From: Pseudomonadota bacterium
GTDB taxonomy: Bacteria > SAR324 > XYD2-FULL-50-16 > JAHJRI01
Direction of reading: 5' to 3'
NCBI GenBank assembly: GCA_022360105.1
Contig: JAKSDL010000386.1
Coordinates: 1 to 13,004, forward strand
DNA length: 13,004 bases
The notes under the pieces were generated by a model. It ran no database searches. It saw only the letters and a list, made by a program, of their open reading frames with translations, and was not told the DNA's origin. A program made the position numbers and the translations under genes. Shown one piece after another: positions 6,351 to 13,004 of this stretch. The first letter of the stretch is position 1. Each line of letters begins with the position of its first letter.

Positions 6351-9248
6351 ATGTCGAAACGATACAAGGTCAGGTTTTTAATTTTAATTGTATTCATTTG
6401 TCTTTTTTCCCCGGAATTGGCTGCCCGGACCTCCAAGAGTTGGAATGTATTGGTCCTGAACTCTTATCACAAAGGACTTCCCTGGACTGATAATATTACC
6501 GAAGGTATCCAAAAACAGTTTGAGTTTTCGGAGCTTGAGATAGACTTCCATTTTGAATATATGGATACCAAACACTCGTTTGAAAAAGACTATCTTGATG
6601 CGTATAAAAAAACGCTGGCACTCAAATACAAAATGCATCCCGTTGATATCGTCATCACTTCCGATGATCATGCTTTCCAATTTGTGCGGGAATACAGGGA
6701 TGAGCTGTTTGGAGCGATCCCACATGTGTTTTGCGGAGTAAATTTCCTTAAGGATGAAGATCTGATTGGTTACAATTCTGTAACCGGAGTAGTCGAAAAA
6801 ATAGATATGAAGTCAACCCTGGAACTGGCCTTCGATATTCATCCGGATACAGAATCGGTTTTTGTAGTCGTTGATGATACCATGAGCGGCCGCGCCAACA
6901 AAACACTCATTTCAAGTTTGATCCCCATGTTTCAGCAACGAGCACAATTCACCTTTCTTGAAGGGATGACGATGAAAGACCTTCAAGAAAGGCTGGCTGA
7001 ACTCCCCCTAAAAAGTTTCGTCGTGATGCTCACATACACAAACGATAAAGACGGTAACCATTTTACGCATGAAAAAAGTACCTATATGATTTCCCGGGGC
7101 TCTAACGCTCCCGTTTATTGCTTTTGGGACGTCAATTTGGGTCATGGTATCGTTGGAGGAAAACTCACCAGCGGTATTGCCCAGGGTGAAAAAGCGGCAA
7201 GCCTTGCCATTCGTATTCTTCGAGGTGAATCTACGGACAATATCCCTATCGTTATGGAAAGCCCGAATCCTTTTATGTTTGATTTTCAACAGATGGAGCG
7301 ATTCAATGTTTCATTATCCGACTTACCGCCCGACAGTATAATCATCAACAAACCGATATCTTTTTATGCCGCAAACAAGCAGCTTATCTGGTCTATGTTT
7401 GCAGGGATCGTTGCGTTGATCATCATTATTTTAATACTGACAATCAGTATTTTACATCGCTTACGTGCTGAGGCAGCACTCCGGGTAAACGAAGCCAGAT
7501 GGCGCTCTCTTACTGAAACTTCTCCGGATCAGATTCTTACCTTGGACAATAACCTGGATATAGAATTCATCAATTTTGCCTTACCGGGAACAACAGTCGA
7601 CAACTTAATAGGAACCAAATTCTGTCAATACCTGGAGGGGGAGGAAAAACAGAAGGAAGTTAAATTGATTCTCGAAAATGTAATAAAAACCGGCCACCCA
7701 GGATTCTATGAAGCAGATTACCGAACGGCTGATGGTACCATCGAATGCTATGAATCGACAGTAGCCCCCAGAACCTTGGAAGGCTCAAATGAAATCATCG
7801 GACTAACTGTAAACGCACGAAGGGTAACAGAACGCAAGTCTATTGAAAAAGCCCTGATTGAAGGCGAGCGCCGTCTTAGGGAAGTAGCTTCTACGGCAAA
7901 ATTAGGAGGCTGGGAAATAGACTTTTCCGGCAATACGTTGTCGTGGACCGAAGAAACTTTTCGAATTCATGAATTGGATGATGAAACCCCACCTGATGTA
8001 GCAGATGCAATTGGGTATTATCATCCGGAAGATCGCCAAATGGTTGCGGATGCCGTTAAAAACGCCGTTAAGGTGGGAGAAGGTTTTGATTTTGAAGCTC
8101 GCCTGATAACAGCCAAAAAGAATCTGAAATGGGTCAATGCTATTGGTAATACAGTCACTTATCAAGGTGAACAAATTGGATTGCGAGGGATGATCCAGGA
8201 CATAACGGATCGCAAGCAGATTGAAACTGAACTGGTTAACTCAAATCTATTGTTGAATGCTGTTATTCAAAGTCCAAAAGATATCATCATATTTGCCCTG
8301 GATAGAAGTTATCGATACACAGCCTTTAACGAAAACCATGCCAAAGCAATGAAAGCAGTGCACAATGTTGACATCACAATTGGCATGAACATGCTTGAGC
8401 AGTTAAATCATTCGGATACCTGCAAAAAGGCCAAGCTGTCTTATGATCGTGCATTGAACGGAGAATCATTTTCGGAAATCCATAAAGAACCGGAACTTCC
8501 CATCTATTGGGAGTTATTTTGGAATCCCATCCAAGCTGATACCAACGAAGTGATCGGATTGACCTGCTTTTTGCAGAATATATCAGACAGAATAGAGACA
8601 GAAGAGCAAACCAAGGCATCACTCAAGGAAAAGGAAACCCTGCTTCAGGAAATCCATCACCGGGTTAAGAACAATATGCAGGTCATTTCCAGTTTGCTCA
8701 AACTACAAGCGTCAACGCTGGATGATGAAAAAATAAAGGAAGCATTATCGGAAAGCCAGAACAGGGTTTTTGCCATGTCGGCGTTGCATGAGGCACTTTA
8801 CAGCTCCGATAATCTGGCAGAAATTGATTTTTACAACTATTTACTGACCATCACGTCCTCACTGGCCCAGGCATACAACGTAGATCCCAACCATATTAAA
8901 TTCAACATCGATTCCGACAAGATATTTTGCAATATAAAAATAGCCTCTCCGCTGGGCTTGACAATTAATGAACTGGTTTCCAACTCCTTAAAACATGCCT
9001 TTCCCAATAATAGCAAAGGAGAGATCAACATCATTATTAAAAAGGTGGGTCATGATTTAATGGAATTGATCATTGAGGACGACGGAGTTGGAATTCCGCC
9101 AGACAAAGATTGGAAAGAATCAAGGTCGCTTGGGCTTAGGCTGGTCAGGGACCTTGTGGAAAAGCAGCTGGATGGATCGATAAATTTGGATACCGGCAAC
9201 GGAACAAGATTCACAATAAAAATAGACCTTGTCTCCTATCAGTATTGA
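6351..9248 (+). CDS. Sensor histidine kinase: periplasmic ABC-type substrate-binding domain, 3 PAS, HisKA_2
   Basis: This 965-residue inner-membrane kinase has an N-terminal signal peptide or anchor (about 1-26). A periplasmic region of about 300 residues follows, of the ABC_sub_bind type (PF04392-like), opening with WNVLVLNSYHKGLPWT. One membrane helix lies at 345-368. Three PAS-like domains come next: about 380-497, 505-625 (an HPEDR motif, then VNAIGN and RGMIQDITDRK) and 627-748. HisKA_2 follows with LLQEIHHRVKNNMQVISSL, phospho-acceptor probably H770. HATPase has its N-box at LTINELVSNSLKHAFP and G-boxes DDGVGI and LGLRLV. The ATG at 6351 is preceded directly by AAAGG, too close for a good ribosome site. 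It likely reports a small periplasmic solute; the ligand is unknown. There is no receiver or response regulator beside it. The architecture is intact and the family is clear. Confidence 0.93.
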   Translation: MSKRYKVRFLILIVFICLFSPELAARTSKSWNVLVLNSYHKGLPWTDNITEGIQKQFEFSELEIDFHFEYMDTKHSFEKDYLDAYKKTLALKYKMHPVDIVITSDDHAFQFVREYRDELFGAIPHVFCGVNFLKDEDLIGYNSVTGVVEKIDMKSTLELAFDIHPDTESVFVVVDDTMSGRANKTLISSLIPMFQQRAQFTFLEGMTMKDLQERLAELPLKSFVVMLTYTNDKDGNHFTHEKSTYMISRGSNAPVYCFWDVNLGHGIVGGKLTSGIAQGEKAASLAIRILRGESTDNIPIVMESPNPFMFDFQQMERFNVSLSDLPPDSIIINKPISFYAANKQLIWSMFAGIVALIIIILILTISILHRLRAEAALRVNEARWRSLTETSPDQILTLDNNLDIEFINFALPGTTVDNLIGTKFCQYLEGEEKQKEVKLILENVIKTGHPGFYEADYRTADGTIECYESTVAPRTLEGSNEIIGLTVNARRVTERKSIEKALIEGERRLREVASTAKLGGWEIDFSGNTLSWTEETFRIHELDDETPPDVADAIGYYHPEDRQMVADAVKNAVKVGEGFDFEARLITAKKNLKWVNAIGNTVTYQGEQIGLRGMIQDITDRKQIETELVNSNLLLNAVIQSPKDIIIFALDRSYRYTAFNENHAKAMKAVHNVDITIGMNMLEQLNHSDTCKKAKLSYDRALNGESFSEIHKEPELPIYWELFWNPIQADTNEVIGLTCFLQNISDRIETEEQTKASLKEKETLLQEIHHRVKNNMQVISSLLKLQASTLDDEKIKEALSESQNRVFAMSALHEALYSSDNLAEIDFYNYLLTITSSLAQAYNVDPNHIKFNIDSDKIFCNIKIASPLGLTINELVSNSLKHAFPNNSKGEINIIIKKVGHDLMELIIEDDGVGIPPDKDWKESRSLGLRLVRDLVEKQLDGSINLDTGNGTRFTIKIDLVSYQY

Positions 9249-9329
9249 ATGGAAAACCCACTTAAGCTTTCAATCAAAGGAAATCTTTTCTGGCCGGACA
9301 CCGTTGATGCAGGGTGTAGAGAAGTCATC

Positions 9330-9350
9330 ACCGGATGATGCCCGGTTTTG
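9330..9350. terminator. Possible short terminator between convergent kinases
   Basis: ACCGG (9330-9334) and CCGGT (9342-9346) can form a 5-bp GC-rich stem with a 7-base loop, followed by TTTG. It lies 82 bases after the plus-strand kinase stop and directly before the stop of the minus-strand kinase. The stem is short and the T-tract is weak, so this is only a candidate. Confidence 0.35.
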
Positions 9351-9353
9351 AAT

Positions 9354-10874
9354 TTAATATAATCCGGGTAATAGAACTTGAAACGTTGTACCTTTTCCGA
9401 CATCACTGGTGACCCTTATATCACCTCTATGGTTCTTAATTATTCCATGTACCGTGGCCAGGCCCATTCCAGTTCCAATTCCTTTTTTCTTGGTAGTAAA
9501 GAACGGTTCAAATATCCGTGCCATGGTTGCATGATCCATCCCGTGTCCGCTATCGGAAACTGTCAGGGAGAGGTATTTACCCGGGGCCAGATTTTGGAAA
9601 TCATTTTGAGTCTTTTCTTCGATTTGAAAATCTGCCAGCTTGACGTCTATTTCCCCTCCATTCCCATCTATCGCTTGTGAAGCATTCAGGCACAGGTTCA
9701 TTATCACCTGATGTATTTGATCCGAATTTGCCATTGCCGTAAACGCAGTGGAATCTATGCTGTGTTTGATCGCTATCGAAGAAGGAATGGAGACTTTTAT
9801 TAACTTTAGCGCTTCGATAACGATTTGTCCGATATCGGTAGGAGATTTTTTTAAGTTTCCCTGGTGGCTGAAGTCCAGAATTTGATGAACCAGTCTAGTG
9901 GCTTGATCACCAGCAGTGATAAGTTTATTGGCAAAGTTATTTATTTTTTGATTATCTCCGGAGTGCAATAAAATCAGCTGGGCATAGTTAATAATGGCCC
10001 CAATGAGGTTCTTGAAATCGTGTGCAATTCCGCCGGCGAGCGTGCCAAGAGCTTCCAGCTTTTGGTATTGAAGAATTTGTTGCTGTAGTTGCTTTGTCTC
10101 GGTAATTTCTTTGGTGACGGATTGAATATAGTCTTCATTATTTATTTTAATAATCCTGGCCGACATCAAGCCGTCTGCAATCTCACCGTTCTTTTTGACA
10201 AATTGTGCTTCCATGTTGACAACCCTGCCTGCAGACAACAAAAGATCAACCAGGCGTTGTCGGTCTTCGGGATTTTTCCAGATATTGATTTCAAGTGAGG
10301 TCCTGCCTATCACATCCTCACGGGTGTAACCGGTCAATTCTGTAAATCCTTCATTAATATCAAAGTATAATCCATCGGAAACCCTGTTTAAATTGATCGA
10401 ATCGGGATTGGTATGGAAAGCAACACGAAATCTTTCTTCACTTTCCTCAAGAGCTTTTTCTTTTTCGACCAACTCACTAATATCGCGAGTAATACCTTCT
10501 ACGCCTGTTATATTACCTTCCTGGTCCTTGCAAAAATGTGCATTCGTCGAAGCCCACCAGACTGAACCATCTTTCCTTTTTAACCGTGCTACAAAATTAT
10601 CAACCTTTCCCGTCTCTTTCAAAACGTTTAAAAAGGTACGTCTTTCTTCCGGTACAAGATAGACCTCTTCCGCCATGTTCATTCCGACAGCTTCTTCTAC
10701 GGTGTAACCCGAGAGACGCAAAACAGAGGGTGAGATAAAGGAAATCAGACCGTTCATATCGGTTCTGTAAAAAAGATCCGGACTGTTCTCCACTAAAGAG
10801 CGGTAAACAGATAATTCCCGCTCTTGTATCTCTATTTTTTGATTTAATTCATAGTCGGTGTTCTTGTCAGTCAT
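9354..10874 (-). CDS. Soluble PAS-PAS sensor histidine kinase
   Basis: This is a cytoplasmic kinase of 506 residues from the ATG at 10874. The frame extends nine codons to a TTG at 10901, but that codon has no ribosome site. The AAGGAG just inside it is 18 bases from the ATG, too far for normal pairing, so the start is uncertain. There is no membrane segment or signal peptide. PAS1 (about 25-130) contains SPDLFYRTD and ends EGITRDISE. PAS2 (about 146-256) contains GFTELTGYTREDVIG. HisKA has GTLAGGIAHDFKNLIG with H285. The usual Asn three residues after the His is Lys288, while the Asn at +4 (N289) is kept. HATPase shows N393/N397, DSGHGM and GTGMGLATVHG. No receiver is fused and no regulator is adjacent. 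It probably senses an internal cue such as redox state, oxygen or a small molecule; no cofactor residue stands out. Confidence 0.92.
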   Translation of the reverse strand: MTDKNTDYELNQKIEIQERELSVYRSLVENSPDLFYRTDMNGLISFISPSVLRLSGYTVEEAVGMNMAEEVYLVPEERRTFLNVLKETGKVDNFVARLKRKDGSVWWASTNAHFCKDQEGNITGVEGITRDISELVEKEKALEESEERFRVAFHTNPDSINLNRVSDGLYFDINEGFTELTGYTREDVIGRTSLEINIWKNPEDRQRLVDLLLSAGRVVNMEAQFVKKNGEIADGLMSARIIKINNEDYIQSVTKEITETKQLQQQILQYQKLEALGTLAGGIAHDFKNLIGAIINYAQLILLHSGDNQKINNFANKLITAGDQATRLVHQILDFSHQGNLKKSPTDIGQIVIEALKLIKVSIPSSIAIKHSIDSTAFTAMANSDQIHQVIMNLCLNASQAIDGNGGEIDVKLADFQIEEKTQNDFQNLAPGKYLSLTVSDSGHGMDHATMARIFEPFFTTKKKGIGTGMGLATVHGIIKNHRGDIRVTSDVGKGTTFQVLLPGLY

Positions 10875-10969
10875 CGCACTTTTGTTTGGAATCTCCTTCA
10901 ATGAAAACGGGCTTCCTTGGCTACTATTTTGCCGTTAGCTTTTTCTGCCGGATAATGACAGCACCATTA

Positions 10970-10998
10970 AATCTATTAGGTTGATACTGAATAGTCAA
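10970..10998 (-). promoter_or_regulatory. Sigma70-like promoter for the PAS kinase
   Basis: On the minus strand TTGACT (10993-10998), a 17-bp spacer and TAGATT (10970-10975) match five and four of six consensus bases. Transcription would begin near 10963, giving a leader of about 90 bases to the ATG at 10874. The -35 box lies inside a nested palindrome, which suggests regulation. Confidence 0.45.
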
Positions 10999-11026
10999 AA
11001 ATGCACGGCATTTAAGATTCAGTATC
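10983..11026. repeat. Nested inverted repeat 5' of the PAS kinase
   Basis: GATACTGAAT (10983-10992) is a perfect 10-base inverted match to ATTCAGTATC (11017-11026). Inside it AAATGC (10999-11004) and GCATTT (11008-11013) form a second perfect 6-base stem around ACG. One outer arm lies in the promoter spacer and the other is upstream of the -35 box. It could be a two-site operator, a cruciform, or a structured end of the MFS transcript, whose stop is about 180 bases away on the same strand. There is no T-tract, so an operator fits better. Confidence 0.55.
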
Positions 11027-11203
11027 CACATCGCTGGAACATGGTTTTGTCATTGTTCTATTCTATTCAGATATTTCCGGTTTGAGCCCATTATACCAAT
11101 TTTCCGATAAATAACTACTCAAGATTCGCACTCATTATTTAATTGTCCTCTGTTGCATGCAGATATCATAAACCATACAACCGGTGAAAAAGATTGATGA
11201 GAA

Positions 11204-12499
11204 TTATACTGGAAAGCGCGGAGCTTTGGACCGGAAGGAGGCAATTCCACCGATTAACAGAAGAACGGAAAAGAGATAAAAAGGGAGGTAATAGTTGTGT
11301 TGCAGATCAAAACAGATGGCCGCAAAGACAGGACCCAAGGCATTAGCCGTATATCGAAATACACTGCTCAGTCCCAAGGCGGTTCCGGAAGAGAATCGAC
11401 CAAAAAACTCAACCCAGATCAAAGATAACAGCGGAAGTACTGCGCCACGAATGAAACCGTAGATAGCTGCAAAGGCAAAAACCAGCCAGACGTTCGTAAC
11501 CACCCAAAAAATGGAAACAAAAACAACTCCCAACAAACTCAAAGAAGCCCCTAACAATATTTTGACAGGGATTCTTTCGGCAAGAAAGCCTATGGTCAGT
11601 CCCCCAAAGGCACTTAAAATCCAGATCACGCTAATGACCATCACGGCGATTTCGGGAGAAAGACCATTGTCGTTTAGAAACGGAAAAATATGAAAGTTAG
11701 TTCCTGCTCCCACAAAAAAGATGACACAAGATATAACAATCAGCTGCCAGAAGGAACGGGTACGAAGGATTTGCTGTCGGCTCCAGGTTACGTCTTCTAC
11801 AGATTTTTTTGTTGATGATTCAACCTCCGGGTTCGAACCTTCCTGTTTTGTTGAGAGATTCGGGTCTTCTCCATCAGGCAGCAATCCTACATCTTCAGGA
11901 CGCCTTCGGAGAAAAATCAAAGATGGGACAGCCGAAATAAAAAACACAATCAAGCCCAGCATTGCCCAGGCCGGGCGCCAGCCAAACCCCGTTATCATTA
12001 TTTGCACTATTGGTGGCAAGGCAGCCAGTCCGATTCTACTTCCTAACTGGGCTATTCCCATTGCCCTACCACGCCTCTTAATAAACCAGTTTGATACACT
12101 GACAGTAATCACCAGGTTTAAAAGACCGGCTGCAATCATACGGCCGGTTCCAAAAAACAGGTACAATTGCCAAAGCGAGGACAACCAGGCCAAAGCCACC
12201 AACCCGGCACTAAGTATTGCAATCCCCCAAAAAGCCATCATCCTGGGTCCATGGCGGTCAAGCAATGGTCCAAGAACAGGGCCGGCAAATCCGCCAGCCA
12301 ATGAGCCAACAGCTATCGCCCCGGTGATCACGGATCGGTTCCAACCAAATTCCGCTTCCATGGGTATCATGAAAATGGAAAGAATATTCTGAAAAACACC
12401 AGCCTGTGTAATGCCCACTAAAAACGCTACAGACACAATAACCCAGCCATAAAACGAACCGAAAGGTCCTTGTTTAACCTTTACTCCAGTTGATGCCAT
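11204..12499 (-). CDS. MFS transporter, monocarboxylate/oxalate-formate antiporter type
   Basis: This 431-residue, 12-helix inner-membrane transporter belongs to the Major Facilitator Superfamily. The N-terminal signature FYGWVIVSVAFLVG is typical of the monocarboxylate and oxalate/formate branch. Motif A, GPLLDRHGPRMM, lies between helices 2 and 3 (77-88). Helices fall near 16-36, 57-79, 88-106, 110-134, 146-168, 175-197, 250-272, 284-305, 313-334, 337-358, 372-394 and 403-421. The charged central loop (about 198-248) is rich in Glu and Ser. Length is normal for the family. The ATG at 12499 has no Shine-Dalgarno site. The likely substrate is an organic acid anion, but no residue fixes it. 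The gene is in the same direction as the PAS kinase but is separated by about 300 bases holding a promoter candidate for that kinase, so they are probably not one operon. No catabolic genes lie beside it. Confidence 0.9.
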   Translation of the reverse strand: MASTGVKVKQGPFGSFYGWVIVSVAFLVGITQAGVFQNILSIFMIPMEAEFGWNRSVITGAIAVGSLAGGFAGPVLGPLLDRHGPRMMAFWGIAILSAGLVALAWLSSLWQLYLFFGTGRMIAAGLLNLVITVSVSNWFIKRRGRAMGIAQLGSRIGLAALPPIVQIMITGFGWRPAWAMLGLIVFFISAVPSLIFLRRRPEDVGLLPDGEDPNLSTKQEGSNPEVESSTKKSVEDVTWSRQQILRTRSFWQLIVISCVIFFVGAGTNFHIFPFLNDNGLSPEIAVMVISVIWILSAFGGLTIGFLAERIPVKILLGASLSLLGVVFVSIFWVVTNVWLVFAFAAIYGFIRGAVLPLLSLIWVEFFGRFSSGTALGLSSVFRYTANALGPVFAAICFDLQHNYYLPFYLFSVLLLIGGIASFRSKAPRFPV

Positions 12500-12631
12500 T
12501 TAGTGTTTATAGTCGTTGATAGGTTTTGCCCGCGAGATAAAATAGAATCGTCATTACATCTTGAATCACTAATCCTGCAACTGCAATGATGGGAATTGAA
12601 AAATTCGGCAATTCCGATGAGAATGCTCAGT

Positions 12632-12658
12632 ATGGTTTTTTAACTGGATCAAAACCAT
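12632..12658. repeat. Perfect 8-bp hairpin
   Basis: ATGGTTTT (12632-12639) and AAAACCAT (12651-12658) are perfect inverted arms with an 11-base loop. It is AT-rich and not followed by a T-tract on either side. It lies about 130 bases 5' of the transporter start, so it may be a regulatory site. Confidence 0.4.
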
Positions 12659-12689
12659 TCAAGAAGAACGGGAGCTATTTGTCTTCCGG

Positions 12690-12720
12690 TTGTAGGATGA
12701 GCAACTTGTTGCCCATCAAC
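12690..12720 (+). repeat. REP-like element, copy 1
   Basis: This is a 31-base sequence with an exact second copy at 12820. The tetranucleotide GTAG (12692-12695) sits immediately before an imperfect palindrome, GATGAGCAAC (12696-12705) and GTTGCCCATC (12708-12717), with a TT loop and one mismatch. A GTAG-type tetranucleotide 5' of a mismatched hairpin is the hallmark of REP elements mobilised by REP-associated tyrosine transposases (TnpA_REP/RAYT). No such transposase is in the window. Confidence 0.6.
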
Positions 12721-12735
12721 TGTGCCCATAGTTCA

Positions 12736-12764
12736 AGAGGATGGTTAACTCGTTACCATCCTCT
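12736..12764. repeat. Diverged palindrome between the two REP-like copies
   Basis: AGAGGATGGT (12736-12745) and ACCATCCTCT (12755-12764) form a perfect 10-bp stem. The inner AAC/GTT can pair around a TC loop with one bulged T. It keeps the GGATG base and the AAC-TY-GTT tip of the flanking REP-like copies, while the middle of the stem differs on both arms. It looks like an old or different variant of the same element without the GTAG motif. Confidence 0.45.
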
Positions 12765-12819
12765 ATTTGAGCAGAAGAAAAATCAGGCATTTTGTTACAT
12801 AAAGCTGAATGGTATCTAT

Positions 12820-12850
12820 TTGTAGGATGAGCAACTTGTTGCCCATCAAC
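12820..12850 (+). repeat. REP-like element, copy 2
   Basis: It is identical over 31 bases to the element at 12690 and in the same orientation, exactly 130 bases downstream. GTAG is at 12822-12825, and the arms are at 12826-12835 and 12838-12847. Flanking bases differ on both sides, which sets the boundaries of the repeat. Confidence 0.6.
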
Positions 12851-12910
12851 CGGGCTGATTGCAAGAAACAAAACTTGCTTCTTTGAAAATGGAGTTGCTT
12901 TGGGTGCCGA

Positions 12911-12940
12911 CAGATCCTTCACTGCGTTCAGGATGACAGA
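12911..12940. repeat. Dispersed repeat of the ATCCTTC..CAGGATGACA type
   Basis: CAGATCCTTCACTGCG (12911-12926) runs into TTCAGGATGACAGA (12927-12940). ATCCT and AGGAT form a short stem, with AC/GT pairing further in. I recognise this as a variant of a very common intergenic repeat seen in many bacterial phyla. Only one copy is in the window, so repetition cannot be shown from this sequence alone. Confidence 0.4.
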
Positions 12941-12941
12941 T

Positions 12942-12998
12942 GATTCAAACCAGCTTAATTAAATAGCATCGTTGAACTCCTACTTTACTGTTTGAATC
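12942..12998. repeat. 9-bp inverted repeat with 39-base interior
   Basis: GATTCAAAC (12942-12950) and GTTTGAATC (12990-12998) are perfect inverted arms, close to the window end. It starts directly after the dispersed repeat. It could be a small structured element or the ends of a tiny insertion remnant. Chance cannot be ruled out. Confidence 0.3.
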
Positions 12999-13004
12999 GC
13001 ACCC

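Larger units (their letters stand above)
12500..13004. other. Non-coding, palindrome-rich region
   Basis: These 505 bases upstream of the transporter contain no convincing gene. A 79-codon open frame at 12586-12825 runs through repeats and is rejected. The region holds at least six inverted repeats of three or four kinds, listed separately. The transporter promoter should lie in the first 100 bases or so, but no box pair is strong enough to call. Confidence 0.6.

Noticed and set aside
10875..10901. Use of AAGGAG just upstream of 10874 as the ribosome site of the PAS kinase
   Set aside because: It stands 18 bases from the ATG, too far for normal pairing, and overlaps the alternative TTG reading.
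11721..12392. 223-codon open frame antisense to the transporter
   Set aside because: It is low-complexity, Pro/Ile-rich sequence complementary to a clear MFS gene with intact family motifs; a shadow frame.
12586..12825. 79-codon open frame in the repeat region
   Set aside because: It runs through two palindromic repeats and has no recognisable protein features.
12690..12850. CRISPR-like pair of 31-base repeats
   Set aside because: Only two copies, separated by 99 bases, with another hairpin in between and no cas genes; it fits REP elements better.
1..13004. tRNA, rRNA, riboswitch or complete phage defence system
   Set aside because: I saw no tRNA-like cloverleaf, rRNA motif or known riboswitch core, and the lone ATPase has no partner effector that would make a defence operon.

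Overview
The window reads as chromosome of a Gram-negative bacterium of moderate GC content. It is dominated by sensory signal transduction. Two promoter candidates have a TTGACN box, a 17-bp spacer and a TATACA or TAGATT box, which fits a sigma70 organism. Clear Shine-Dalgarno sites are scarce. Combinations such as 7TMR-DISM hybrid kinases and substrate-binding-domain/PAS/HisKA_2 kinases are familiar from Desulfobacterota and related sediment lineages, but the taxon is an inference of low certainty.

Layout. (1) Positions 1-4526, plus strand: two tandem paralogous hybrid histidine kinases. The first is cut by the window start. The second is complete and has a lipobox-type signal peptide, a 7TMR-DISM extracellular domain, seven membrane helices, HisKA, HATPase and a C-terminal receiver. 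(2) Positions 4710-5834, minus strand: a P-loop ATPase of the archaeal-ATPase/STAND type with a C-terminal winged-helix-like tail, apparently transcribed from a promoter that overlaps a palindrome. (3) Positions 5879-6133, plus strand: a decayed piece of a different ATPase family (AAA_14/DUF4143). (4) Positions 6351-9248, plus strand: a membrane kinase with a periplasmic ABC-type substrate-binding sensor, three PAS domains and a HisKA_2 core. (5) Positions 9354-10874, minus strand: a soluble PAS-PAS-HisKA-HATPase kinase, convergent with the previous gene. A likely promoter 5' of it is embedded in a nested palindrome. (6) Positions 11204-12499, minus strand: a 12-helix MFS transporter of the monocarboxylate/oxalate-formate type. 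(7) Positions 12500-13004: non-coding and rich in palindromes, including two identical REP-like elements with a GTAG tetranucleotide, a diverged relative between them, and a second common dispersed-repeat type.

How the genes may work together. Four sensor kinases lie within 11 kb, yet no gene has a DNA-binding, GGDEF or other output domain. The only receivers are those fused to the two hybrids. Signals must therefore leave through partners encoded elsewhere, or through phosphotransfer from the hybrids. No complete defence or biosynthetic system is visible. The points most worth a second look are the operator-like palindromes at the two promoters, the REP-like cluster, and the ATPase next to a remnant of another ATPase.
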